In this document: positions 11,601 through 22,639 of the stretch, piece by piece
Numbering within the stretch: position 1 is the first letter of the stretch
Layout of the letters: each line of letters begins with the position of its first letter
From: Eustoma russellianum
Taxonomy: Eukaryota > Streptophyta > Magnoliopsida > Gentianales > Gentianaceae
Assembly: GCA_036186865.1 (NCBI GenBank)
Contig: AP025040.1
Location: 16,576,858-16,640,857 of the forward strand
Length of the DNA stretch: 64,000 nt
Reading direction: 5' to 3'
The notes under the pieces: model-generated
The model's database searches: none
What the model saw: only the letters and a program-made list of their open reading frames with translations
What the model was told of the DNA's origin: nothing
Position numbers and translations under genes: made by a program

Positions 11601-14600
11601 CTCCGACTTCGTCGTCCACATCCGAACTCACCAACCTTGTAATCATAAAACAGCATAGTCATGAATTGGACAGTCATGTTGGACAGTGAAATTAAACAGA
11701 AAATCTGAACTGTTTCTACAGTAATTGCCCTGATAAAACATAGTATCGTATGACTTGAAATCATAGGTTTGAATCGTGAGAACCTATAACGTAAACACTA
11801 GGATTCGTTTAATCAATAAGAGGTAGACAAATGAGTGCGTTTTTTCTGTTTTAAGCACTTAACAGCCTGCTACTGTGGCATTTCTGCGTTTTTTCTGTTT
11901 GATACGCCATACTTCCTCTTTTTATCCAATGTGGTTTGATTTCATTTTTGCTGATGAACAAAGACATATTTTACAGGTGATTTCAATGTTGCTGAGCATG
12001 TTCAAGAAGACAACTACGGCAACGCATGGAAGCTTGGCGATCCCCTTTTTCTTCACGGACTTGTTCTGTTGATATCCACGTTGTTTTTGTTGTTTTGATG
12101 AAGTTTATGTTGAAAAGCTTTGTACCTGTTAAGTGAAAGACATACAATATAATGTTGAAGAGGTATTTAGAAATCCTTGAAGAAGTCAAATGTATGTTTT
12201 GGGCCGTGTCTTGGTGATGGATTGTTGCCCAAATGGAATGTAAGTTTTAACATAGCATTCTTCTCTGTAATTCTACCATTTTTAATATAGCTTCTATGCA
12301 GGCCACCTTCATCATAATGATCCATGGTTATCAGATGTACTGCTGATGCTGTTAGATATCCTCAATGGACTTATATTTTGGAGTGCTGTTGCAGCAAGCT
12401 TGCTGCCTCGGGTGATGATAGAAGAAGAAGCAGCAGCAAAATGCTTAGCATTTCAAACTAAAAAGGGGAAAAATTACAGATGCTACAGATAGAAGAAGGA
12501 AAGGGAAGAGAGTTGGATCTTAGCTCTTTAAAATTGCAAAAATGGAGGGAAGATGAAATTAACCAGGGTTGGGAAAAGTTTGGCGTCACTTGGGGGAAAA
12601 GTGAAAAAAAAAGGAAATTTCATAAAAACCGCATACAACAGGTCATTTCCCGGTTGCCGAATGACAGGTGTCTATTATCCCTATAAGTTTGGATGACAAG
12701 TGAATTTCATGAAAGATTGGATGCTACTTAAAACTTGGTAAAAAAGAATGGATACCAGGTGCAATTAACTCTAGTTTAAAAACAGCCTTCTACGAAAGTA
12801 AACATGAGAAAAATAGAAAAAAGATTATTATAGGAGTCGTTCCTATTTCATCCACAAAAACTTCTGCCTTACAGAAAAGCTGACTCTTGATGCCACAGCT
12901 CTAGCAGCTAGTAGGCAAACTCCAGCCACTAAAGGAGACAGACTTTTTTGTCGATATTGCAAGAAGAATGAAGATCTCACTGATGATTGTTGGAAACTAA
13001 ATGGTAAGCCATAAGAAGAAAGTCCACCAAGACCCAATAATTCCTAGACGTCTTCCTCAAAGCCTACCTTCAGCATAAATGGGATTGCAAATATAGCTCA
13101 AGCTCTCTCCAGAAACAGAAACCTCCAGTCTTCTCACAAAAGATGAAATTGAAGCTTTACTCTAATTGTTGAACAAATACCAAGCAGTTAGTCAAAATTC
13201 TTTAATACAAGCTATTATAACGATTACAAGGCAATACCATATATGTAATAATTGTTACTGGACAACAGAATATTTGAATTGTTGACCCAGGAACTTCACA
13301 CCATATGACAAATGATGGTAATCGTCTTTCTTCTTATTAATTATTTTATATTCCCAAGATAGTCAATATTTCCTCAGTACAAGTAACTAGAATTGGAGAC
13401 GTTAAAATAAATGATAAACTAACTTTACACAATGTCCTACATGTTCTTAGTTTGGACTTCAATTTGCTGTATGTAGAAAAAATTACAAGAGATAGTGATT
13501 GTGTAGCTTGTTTTTCATCCTCTGAATGTTGTTTACAGGAGAAAAGAATGAAGAAAATGATTGAAAATGCTAAAAACATAAATGATCTATTTCTACTTGA
13601 GGCAAAAAAGTTAATGATTGCATGCTACAATTCACAAATTGCAGAAAAAAAATTCAAACAGAGACGGAACTAGTGAAGTTAGGACTTATTCATGTGATAG
13701 TACCTATATAGATTAAATCTTTCTATGCCATAGAAGATTAGGTCATCTCAATTTTCTATACTTGAAACGATTAATGCCAGATTTGTATGTTAAAGTAAGA
13801 CCTAAAACTATTCTTTGTAAATCCCGTCATTTGGCTAAAGGTACATGATAGAGTTATCCTGCTAAAGTATAAAACTCAACTAAACCATTCAATCTTGTTC
13901 ACTCTGATATTTGGAGACTATCTAGGCCTACAAATATCAATGGAACAAGATGGTTTGTTACTTTTGTTGATGATCATAATAGAGTTACCTGAGTATATAT
14001 ACTTAAAACTAAATATAAAGTAGACCATACCTATCATGTACTTCGATAAAGAATCAATTTAGCTATATTATTAAAATCTTGAGATCTGATAATTGAGCAG
14101 AATATTTAGATGATTCCACTACAGTTTATGCATGAAAATAGCATTTATCATCAAACATCCCGTGTTTCCACACCCAGCAGAATGACATTGCTGAAAAAAA
14201 ATACACGCTTACTTGAGGTAACTAGAACTTTAACGTTTTCAATGAAATTCGCTAAATTACATTGGATGGAAGATGTGTTACCAGCAGCATATTTGATCGA
14301 TAGAATGCCTTCTAGGACTGTCATTTAAAACCCCTAGATAAGTCTTTTTATATATGGTTTTCTCAAAAAAATCTGCTATCTAAATCACTTTTTAAATTGT
14401 TTGGTTGTATTGTATATGTACATATCCAGTCTCATTTAAAGGAAAAGTTACATCCTAGATCTATCAAATTTAAATTTCTTGGATACTCAGGATCACAAAA
14501 ATGCTATAAGTGCCATTTAGTAAAAAAAAGATGTTAAACTTTTGATAAACAAGGTTTCTTTTATAATCATTCTTATAATGTTGATAACCTAAGTCAAGCA

Positions 14601-17600
14601 CAGAATAACTTTTGGAGTGTGATAAACATTGTAACAATAGTCAATGTGAAATAATGTTTGAAAAAGAAAATCTATACAACACAAATACAGCTTTATGGAA
14701 TAGACCACCTATTACAAAAGTATATTCAAGGAGAAATATACGGCTTAATATTGTATTAGAAAACCAGTTTGAAGAAGTCCACACAACCTATGGGGCTGAA
14801 ACTGAGATAGATAATACACACGTTGCATTAAGAAAAAGAATAAGATAATGTACCAAACATCCTCTAAATAACTTTCTATCATATGTAAGATCGAATCCAC
14901 ACCTTAAGACTTTCACCTGTGCATTAGACTCTAATATAATACCTAAGGATATTCAAGAAGCAATGAATATACAAGAGTGGAAAGATGCAATCTATGAAGA
15001 GGTGAGAGCTTAGTTAAAAAATTGTACTTATGATAAGGAATTGTTTAACCAGTAGGATGTATATGTGTATTTACCATTAAGTATCACACTGATGGCACTG
15101 TAAGTAGATATAAAGCAAGGTTAGTAGCAAAAAGGTTCACACAAACTTATAGAATTAATTATCTACAAACATTTGCATATGTGGAAAAACTAAATACAAT
15201 TAGAGCAATTTTCTCAATAGTAGTTAACTTAGACAGAATTGTATCAACTTGATGCTAAAATTGCGTTTTTGAATGGGATTTATAAGAGGAAATGTATATG
15301 TATATACCACCAGGGTTTACTAATCAAACAAATAGTAGTAAAATTTGTAGACTGAAGAAATTTTTATATGGATTAAAACAATCACCACGAGCTTGGTTTA
15401 AAAAGTTCACAAAGGCTTAAAAGAACACAAATTTAGATCATACATTGACTTACTAGAGTATCAGTACAGAGAAAAATTATTGTTTTAATTGTATATGTGG
15501 ATGATATCATTGTGACAGTCGATTATATTCAAGGTATTCAGTATATTAAATTTCAGTTATCTAAACAGTTTGAAATGAAAAATCTAAGCAAACTAAGATA
15601 CTTCCTAGGTATGAGGATAGCTAGAGCTAGGGAGGAAATGTATATATCTAAAGGAAAAATACACTAGATTTAATGAATCTGGAATGGTTGGCTGTAAGCC
15701 AGCAAGTACTCCAGTTGAACCTGGACATAAGCCTAAAGAATTATGAGATATTGCAGCTAGACTAAGATATCAAAAGTTAACATATTTATCTATTTATCTC
15801 ATACTAGACCTGATATATGTTATGTTGTGAGTTTGTAAGTCAATTTACGCATGATACTGCTAATGAGCATCTACAAACTGTTTTGAAAATTCTTAGGTAC
15901 TTGAAGAATGCCCCAGGACAAGAATTATATTTTGAAAGGAACATAGACAAAACTATTTAAGTCTTTACATATGCTGACTGGACCGGATCCAAGAATGATA
16001 TGAGGTCAATAACAGGATATAAAACATACTTATTGGCAACTTGGTTACTTGGAGGAGCAAGAAACAACCTGTTGTTTCTATTAGTGGAGAGGCACAATTG
16101 AGAGCACTTGTACTTGGATTATGTGAAGGATTGTGGCTCAATAAAGTACTTAGAGATCTTGGACAGTAGAGCACAATATCAATTAGATTATTTTGTGACA
16201 ATATTTCTGATATAAACATGGCAGAAAATCCTATACAACATGATAAATTAAAACATATTGAGATAGACAGAACTAGTTTCTACCAAGATTTTTCAGACTT
16301 TATTGTTTAAGCTTGGTTGTTTGAATATATACAACAAAGCTTAAGAGGAGTGTAGAAATACATATACATATACTTACTGTATATGAACAGTCAAATACGG
16401 TATAATATGCATGTAAGTAAATACATAAATACATTATATGTACTAATAACAATAATAAATATATTTCACTATGTTAGTATATTAGTTAACACACGTGTCT
16501 GGTAAAAAGGAATAAAGTAGCCGTTGTGACTACTTGGGCTTCTATCCGTTAGAATTTTGACCATTACAGGTCATGTAAACAACCTCTATAAAAAGCAACA
16601 CCCTTATACATTTGAATCAACTTGATGAATACTATTCTCAATTCTCTCTAGTCCACCACAATAGCCGACAATAACGGCAGTAATAGTAGATTACCACATG
16701 TTAAAATTACAATCTCGTTTAAAATTTTAAGCTATTAGAGATGAGTAATTTATGTATATGTAACAACATTATCAAACCCCTCAAATTCTTTCATATATAA
16801 TTTGCTCGTGATCTCTTACATCCGAGATCCAGCAAGGGATTTCTATCAACACCCCCGTCATAAGCCACTTAAAAGCATTAAGGACGCTATTCTCAAACGA
16901 TAGCAAAAGCCAATCGACAAGGCTGTACTTAAGAAATGATATTAAGAAAAAAAGGGAACACAAAAAATATTAAGATATAACATAATGCGATGACAAAAAT
17001 TGAAATGGAAATCCTCTACTACTACTACTATATTCAATTGATCACTGTTGGCTAAAGGAAGACTTCGTAATTTATGACCCTCTTATGGTACATACCTGCA
17101 GATAATATACGCAAAAGTTAAACAGAACCCCGCGGATCTTAATGGATGGTCCCAATTGGCCAATGACTGAAGCAAATTCCAGATATCTATCCAGGGAGAC
17201 AGCAATTCCTGCATGCACACATAAACTGAATCATGAAAACTGAAACTGTAATACAGAAAATCTGCCACAAAAATTACAACGCACATTATTCAATATTGAT
17301 CCTATCTATCATATTGCCAATTCTGATAGAGAAAAGGTGGTGGCTACATCCTCAAAGGAGGGTTCAACTTAATATCTTACCATCAAGCACATAGTAATGG
17401 TTCCACTCCTTCCCGCTAACAACTGCCCACCCCACCATACCCCGCACCCAAAAGAGAGGGAAAAAAAACTAAACTGGAAAAAGAAAAGGAAAGAAAAAAA
17501 GAAAATCATCAATAATTGCAATTAAAAAAAAAGTGACGCGGGTAAAAGTTTACCAGCATTACTGCTAAGTTAGTGTCAACTCCATCAACTTTTACTCCAT

Positions 17601-20600
17601 CAACAGTAGCTTTTGCAAGCACTACTTTCTTGAAGTTACTTCTAGACTCTGCAACCGCTTTCTCCAAAGGACTCATTTCTCCAACTGTGATTTCTCCCAC
17701 TAGCAATCCAGATGCATTAGAGGCAGTAGGGCTCGCTCCAAACATGAATCCCAGGGTAGATGCCATCGCTGAAGCAGAAACAGAGTACATTCCACCTCTA
17801 GGCTTGGGGGAGTTGGTCCGATGAGATCCCCTGGCGATTAACATATTTGCAAGGGCTTCCAGTATGAGGTCGCCACCTGGAAGTTGATCACAAACGTTGA
17901 ACATGAGGAGACTCTCAAAGGCAAAAGGAGTTGCTGAAGTCATGTCTTTAAGGGCTTGCACACGGAGTATTCCAAAAATAGCTTTCAAGAGGGCTTCATC
18001 CTTTTCAATCCCAGTGATTTGAAACTTGTTGATAAATCGATGTGCATACAAGATTTCACGAATAATAGCAAGCCAATAATCACGACGTGTATGCCCTTTC
18101 AGCTCAGGGAACTCCATTATTACTGGTTCTGGTCTAGAATAATAAATTTAGAAGAATTCAATATCATTTCAGACTGTTAAATAATGGATTTAACCAAATA
18201 GCAGAAATTCCAATAATATAGGGCATTTACTCATAAGTTTTATTCACAGGCATGGATGATATATAGGGGGACAAGACAAATGGCATCAGTTCTAACCAGA
18301 AAGTTTAATTGTCTTACATGGAAGTTGATTTATAGAAAACAGCTTTGTCAAAGAGTCTGGTTCCCCATGGTCCTGTAAGCTCCGGTCTGACAACCTGGTT
18401 CAGATCATCAGACAGGTCATATATTTTGGCCTTGTCGTAAGATACAACACGAAGAGCCTCAAAGTAAATAGCATGATCTGTCAGTGTAAATCGACCTGAA
18501 ATCACATGTAAAATATGTGATGTTAACAGAGTAATGTCAAAAATGATAAGCGTGTAGTACTGGTATACAATTTTCTAACTCTCACAGCCAAGAGATGACA
18601 GAAGCTAACCAAGCAAATCCTAATTCTCAAAAAGGTTACCAGGCCACGTGGAAGTTCCAACATGTTCAAGAACCGGCTGGCTTGTCACTGTACCATCCAC
18701 CTCCAGTATTTTCTCTCCTCTTGGCGATCTGAAGGAAGTAAGGACAGAGGACTCTGATTGGGTGTTCAACTTCTTTACTGCCCTGCAAAAGTATAATTTA
18801 GGCATCCATAACAGTATTCGATTCACACTCACCAACAATTGATGCAAATATAACACTGAAACGCCTCGTAGCTGGAGAAGAGGAGGTAGCTGGAGAAGAG
18901 GAGGGCGATCTTACGTCCATAACACTAGAGTTAGCACTACCACCACCACAAACTCCTACCGTTCTCGAGAAATTTGAAGTTCATTTCCAATTCCTACATT
19001 TAACACCAACACAAATGCTTACCCTCTCTCTAAACCTGTGACAAGAACCCTCAGCCCTGATTCTGGATTCTTGTGATAGTTAACCTTAAGACCTGTAAGG
19101 ATGGTCAATTTTACGAAGCGTGTATAATTCCATATTTACAAAAACACACATAGATAGAGGTAGACACAAATACATACACACACTGACACACATATATGCA
19201 TACATATTATCTATGTATGTATGTGTTTTATGTATGTATATATGTATTTACATATATAAATATGTACGTACGTATTTATGTATGTATGTACGTATATGTA
19301 TGTTCATATGGATGTGTATACAAATACACAAACATATATACAGATGCGTACGCGTATATGTATGTACATATGCACGTGAGTGTTTATGTCTGTGTCTCTG
19401 TCCCCGTGTATGTGTACAAGCACATACGTGTATGTATATGTATGTACAAGTACATAGGTATTCACACATCAAATACAATCTCAAGTTTGTATAGTCCAGT
19501 CCCATTTGAATTGGATTTTCATATGCAGCAATGGGAAAAAAATGATGGGATAATAGTGATAAAAATAAACTTTCAAGAAGCACACAGGCACTAGAGGTAC
19601 ACGAGTTCATGTTAAAAATGTGCTGGCAGTTCTGGTAATCCATCAGACTTCACTCACTATCCTTGCCAGCATCAAACATTTTGCAAAATTATACAACAAT
19701 ACAACTTACTAATCAGGTAGGTTAAAACTTCACCACCGCAATATTTTATCTGTTGATAGGTCCATAGCAAGCCAAGAGTATCACTCTGTCCAGAATCATG
19801 CTTTGCTTGTTATACTTAGCGCTATGCATGCATAAACATTAACACCAAGGCTAGCAATCATGCCAGACAAAACACTAAATGCTTCCAAGTCAAGAATATT
19901 TTAAGGGGGCTAAAGACAGAGTAGAATAGACTTCACTTGCAACTAAACTACCTTTCCAATCCAGCCAGGTATTTGTCATAAACTGAGAATTGTAGCCGGC
20001 TCCCACTAGATCCTGTGAGAACCTCAAAAACTTTATGGCTAACAATTGCATCAGCAACTATAGGAACTGCTGGAGCAATCCGAGCAAAAGCATCTAATCC
20101 AACAGAAACATCTTGCTCCATCTGCAACATATATAAAGATCAGATACCTCTAAGCAAAGCACTTGCATTACACAGTTATGAGGCATTTACGAGTGCATAT
20201 CTACTGAATTCTAACTGTTGTTAGAAATGGATAGAGAAGACAACTCCAGCAAGTAATCCAACCGGAAGACGTTGTTAAACCATCCAGGCAACAAAAACAA
20301 AATTTTGAAGTTACCTACATTCATTAGCGGTTGGCTGGCAGCTGCTGGTGTCTCCCAAGCAACCATCATGTCAAACATCAACCGTCTAAATTTAGTGTCA
20401 TGCAGATAACCAATAACTTGAGTGGATAATGCAAGTGCCCTGAAGCAACAGTACTCCAAAAAGTTCCGTGCATATTGAGATGAATTCCTCAAGGATTCAG
20501 AAGCCTCTTCCACAAAATTATCTTTGAGTTGATCCATGGAAACACCAAGTATTCTGGACAATTCGCATGTGTTCCAGGTACCAAAACAGGGAAGTGAAGT

Positions 20601-21564
20601 ACTAATGTCAAAGGTCGTCAACAGCATATAGCAGCCAATACCAAGGTTACCCTACTGGCTCTGAAGCCTTAGGAAGTAAAGAAGGTAACGGGTTTATTGA
20701 CAAGTTATGATTTGTAAAGACTACTTCATAGGATCACTAAAGACCAAAATTGCTACATACCAAGACATTATTAGCCTTAGGCAAGTGTAAATTCACCATA
20801 ATATCTTAAACTACATAAAATATTTATAAGTTCAACCAATTACTTACTAAAACCATTACTTTTTCATTTCTTAATGTGAACCAGAATGACCAATTCTTTT
20901 TATCTTTATATTGGGCCCATGTTTCAACTAGACTGGATTTCAGGATTAGGAACACTTAAATTGGCAGTTCCCAGTCAAAGGTATGCGAAAAAACCACATC
21001 AGATTACAACATTATTAATAAATTGTCAACCTACACAATATCCCATTGGTCAAATGGGCATTGGGAAGGAAGGCTATGCTTGGAGGTTAAGGTCCTCGGT
21101 GTACAATTGGGGATGCACTTTTAGCGCTTATGAATAACACTACTTAAGTTTGTAACAATAAAACCTCAACTTAAACATTCTGAATTGAACAAAAATTGAT
21201 GAAATTCTGGAAAAATAAAAAATAAATTTGAGGGCAACTACATACCACCATATTGATTAAAAATAAGACGTCAAAACTCACTCGGAGCCTCTTAATTTTG
21301 ATGAAATTCCGCAAAAAGTTTGAGGTCAACTAAACACAACCATATTGTTTAAAAAACAACACAAGTCAAAACTCACTTGGAGCATCTTCGGACCACTACA
21401 TTTCCGACAGGAGAGAGCTCTGCCAACCAGTTCTTTCCTGCAGAAGGAGATCTTTCCATCTCTTCAATTTCATCATCGAACGCAGTGCGTGTTTTAGTCA
21501 GCCATTTGAATGATCCTTCCCTCACTAGACCCTCAAGCATATTCATGGTCTTGTTAACAGCCAT
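7986..21564 (-). CDS. DUF639 family membrane protein (nine exons, 692 aa)
   Basis: Plant-specific DUF639 protein, of the type represented by Arabidopsis At1g48840, At2g21720 and At3g18350; biochemical role unknown. Exons: 21377-21564, 20319-20553, 19952-20121, 18640-18782, 18318-18495, 17554-18133, 17096-17208, 8864-9107 and 7986-8213. Every intron begins GT and ends AG and the frame is continuous (2,079 nt). The start is the ATG at 21564, because an in-frame TGA lies a few codons upstream. Conserved family blocks occur in order: SPSAGKNWLAELSP (exon 1), QYARNFLEYCCFRALALST (exon 2), LQFSVYDKYLAGLE (exon 3), GEKILEVDGTVTSQPVLEH (exon 4), PELTGPWGTRLFDKAV (exon 5), FPELKGHTRRDYWLAII and FNVCDQLPGGDLILE (exon 6), REWWFSIPAAPV (exon 9). 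Residues about 236-300 look like a GRAM/PH-like lipid-binding fold. Hydrophobic stretches at about 515-570 and 620-650 suggest C-terminal membrane segments, and the tail is lysine-rich. Intron 7 (9108-17095) is 8 kb and transposon-laden. No coding defect is visible. Confidence 0.93.
8541..8609. repeat. (TA)n microsatellite in intron 8 of the DUF639 gene
   Basis: About 34 uninterrupted TA units lie in the short intron between exons 8 and 9. Open frames across it are artefacts. Confidence 0.96.
9523..9532. other. Assembly gap (10 N) inside a poly-A run
   Basis: Ten N bases flanked by about 24 and 27 A residues, inside intron 7 of the DUF639 gene. The true length of the A tract, and whether anything is missing here, is unknown. 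Confidence 0.98.
10035..10229. repeat. 98-bp tandem duplication in intron 7
   Basis: Two almost identical copies, at 10,035-10,132 and 10,133-10,229, each starting ACGCTTGTTAAACTACC and ending in TTATGGCAT. A diverged partial third copy is visible at about 16,695-16,760, on the other side of the copia element. A separate 25-bp unit (ending TTTAAAAAAATCACATAAT) is duplicated just upstream at about 9,960-10,015. Confidence 0.85.
10235..10535 (+). repeat. 5' LTR of the intronic copia element
   Basis: 301 bp, starting TGTAGAAATAC and ending CTCTCCA. It matches 16,351-16,650 along its whole length. It abuts the primer binding site after two bases. Confidence 0.92.
10538..10550 (+). other. Primer binding site (initiator tRNA-Met)
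   Basis: TGGTATCAGAGCA is the standard plant retrotransposon site complementary to the 3' end of initiator tRNA-Met, two bases after the 5' LTR. Confidence 0.9.
11060..11105 (+). repeat. (GTT)n microsatellite in copia gag
   Basis: Imperfect GTT/GTTT repeat that disrupts the gag reading frame of the intronic copia element. Confidence 0.85.
11244..12781. mobile_element. Non-autonomous MULE with ~115-bp terminal inverted repeats, inside copia gag
   Basis: The element spans about 11,254-12,771 (1.5 kb). Its ends are inverted copies over about 115 bp, starting GAGTTAATTGCACCTGGTAT on the left and mirrored on the right. The flanks are TAGTTTGAAA (11,244-11,253) and TAGTTTAAAA (12,772-12,781), a 9-10 bp TSD with one mismatch. 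Removing the element and one TSD copy joins the two gag halves in frame, so the insertion site is certain. There is no transposase. The interior holds a Ser/Pro-rich stretch (11,447-11,640) and two coding-like blocks (about 11,970-12,070 and 12,300-12,430) that may be captured host sequence. Confidence 0.88.
16351..16650 (+). repeat. 3' LTR of the intronic copia element
   Basis: 300 bp, starting TGTAGAAATACATATAC directly after the purine-rich tract and ending CTCTCTA. It is the partner of 10,235-10,535. Confidence 0.92.
19120..19494. repeat. Low-complexity TATGTATG/TACACATA tract in intron 3
   Basis: Degenerate alternating purine-pyrimidine simple repeat between exons 3 and 4 of the DUF639 gene. 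Frames of 120-130 aa on both strands come from the repeat and show only Tyr/Cys/Val/His-type residues, so they are not genes. Confidence 0.85.
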
Positions 21565-22297
21565 TGCCACCCTTTTCACAGCATCAGATCAAACTCGCCG
21601 ATCACCTTCAAATCATCATAGTCCATTTCAGAATCCCAAAATCACTCCATCACCGATATAAAACAAAATCAACTCTTATGAAGCACAAGAGCATAAATAA
21701 AAACCAAGATATCAAGAATCATGGTTTTTTATGTACGGAGAAGTTTTTTATATCAAGAATCGTTTGAAATAGTGCAAAAATCTCCTCTGATACCTAGATA
21801 TAAAAAATCCTTCACCACCTCAACAATTCAATGATGTATTTCCAAACTTCAAATACCCGAGCACCAAATTAGAGGGGAAAATTAAAGGGCAAAAGGAAAA
21901 ATATCTCCTAAACTCATTGAGTTATAACGCATGAAATTAAGAACCCTTTTTAGTATTCTTAACACATAACTCCAAAAGGAAAAGAAAACGCAAAATTGAA
22001 AATAAAGACCTGTATATATCAGCTGAGACAAATTAATATACTTACCAGAAAAAGAAACAATAGAATGCTAAAGAGAGAAGAGTAACAGTAAACCCTGATA
22101 TCAGCAGCTTTCCCGACTTCTTTCAAGTGAAACCCAGAAGGAGAATTTGAAAAATGAAATCGAAAATGAGCAGTGAATTGTAGGTGCTCTGGGGTGCCTA
22201 AAGTGATTCCGTAGTGTCGGTTAGAAAGAAAGAAACGATAATAAAATAATGTTTTTCTTTTCATTTAGAAAAATTATTGTTTGAACACAGTAACATC
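21565..22297 (-). promoter_or_regulatory. 5' leader and promoter of the DUF639 gene
   Basis: Upstream of the ATG at 21564 on the minus strand. It holds a short upstream reading frame (21,576-21,626) and pyrimidine-rich stretches compatible with a leader intron. Retrotransposon sequence begins by about 22.3-22.6 kb, leaving at most about 0.8-1 kb of native promoter and leader. Confidence 0.4.
21576..21626 (-). promoter_or_regulatory. Upstream ORF (16 codons) in the DUF639 leader
   Basis: ATG at 21,626 opens a frame reading MDYDDLKVIGEFDLML and stops at TGA 21,576-21,578. That is 11 nt before the main ATG and in a different frame. If it is in the mature leader it could lower translation of the main frame. 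Whether a leader intron removes it is unknown. Confidence 0.4.
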
Positions 22298-22364
22298 TTA
22301 TTCTTTGATTAACAACAAAATTATTGCTGGATGGAGGTTTATTATAGAGAAAATTTGAGTTAAT

Positions 22365-22586
22365 GGAATGGAGAATTTTAGGTTTTTGCAGCTTTTATAG
22401 TCCCAACGCCCGATTACATCGATCGATCGATGTGGAATGGAGAATTTTAGGTTTTTGCAGCTTTTATGGTCCCAACGTCCAACGCCATCGATCGATCGAT
22501 GTTGGTGGCTGAAGTCCACATCGATCCATCAATGTGAGAGACTGATGTACTTCAGTCTCTCAACTGCTACATCGATCGGTCGATGT
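22365..22586. repeat. 69-bp duplication and array of CATCGATCGATCGATG-type palindromes
   Basis: A 69-bp unit starting GGAATGGAGAATTTTAGG occurs at 22,365 and 22,434. Four near-palindromes of the form ACATCGATCGATCGATGT lie at 22,416-22,433, 22,486-22,501, 22,518-22,535 and 22,569-22,586. A further inverted repeat, GAGAGACTGA...TCAGTCTCTC, lies between the last two. The position beyond RNase H suggests the 3' non-coding part of the Sirevirus. Confidence 0.8.
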
Positions 22587-22639
22587 ATGCTGTTTTCTGA
22601 CATTTTGTAATTTTGACCTTTTAAACATTGTTTATCATT

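Larger units (their letters stand above)
10577..16310 (+). pseudogene. Copia gag-pol pseudogene (broken by stops, frameshifts and a MULE)
   Basis: Gag starts near 10,577. The clearest stretch, 10,730-11,000, shows the UBN2-type gag pattern with LWKSENN and KTAAEIWVAVQEMY. Reading is interrupted at 11,253 by the nested MULE and resumes at 12,782. The CCHC zinc knuckle (CRYCKKNEDLTDDC) is at about 12,950-12,995. The protease remnant has DPGTSHHMTND near 13,275-13,310. Integrase remnants run 13,690-14,330. Reverse transcriptase has YVDD at 15,493-15,504 followed by the QFEMKNLSKLRYFLGM region. RNase H runs to about 16,300. Stops and shifts occur in every domain, so no functional polyprotein is possible. 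Confidence 0.9.
10235..16650 (+). mobile_element. Decayed Ty1/copia retrotransposon in intron 7 of the DUF639 gene
   Basis: Complete but dead copia element on the plus strand, antisense to the host gene. LTRs are 10,235-10,535 and 16,351-16,650, both starting TGTAGAAATACAT, about 85% identical by eye, which indicates an old insertion. The primer binding site is at 10,538 and a purine-rich tract (AAGCTTAAGAGGAG) ends at 16,350. The flanks GTGTA and GTCCA may be a decayed 5-bp TSD. After removing the nested MULE the length is about 4.9 kb, normal for copia. Gag, protease, integrase, reverse transcriptase and RNase H remnants lie in the copia order. Confidence 0.93.

Noticed and set aside
19018..19100. 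Exon-like stretch on the minus strand with acceptor- and donor-like ends (NYHKNPESGLRVLVTGLERG)
   Set aside because: Including it would shift the DUF639 frame and give a stop; exons 3 and 4 already join in frame without it.
19120..19643. Three overlapping 124-132-aa frames on both strands
   Set aside because: Products of a TATG/TACA simple repeat within intron 3 of the DUF639 gene.
22416..22586. Palindrome array as a CRISPR array
   Set aside because: Units are palindromes with irregular, partly duplicated spacing in a plant genome; no cas genes or regular spacers.
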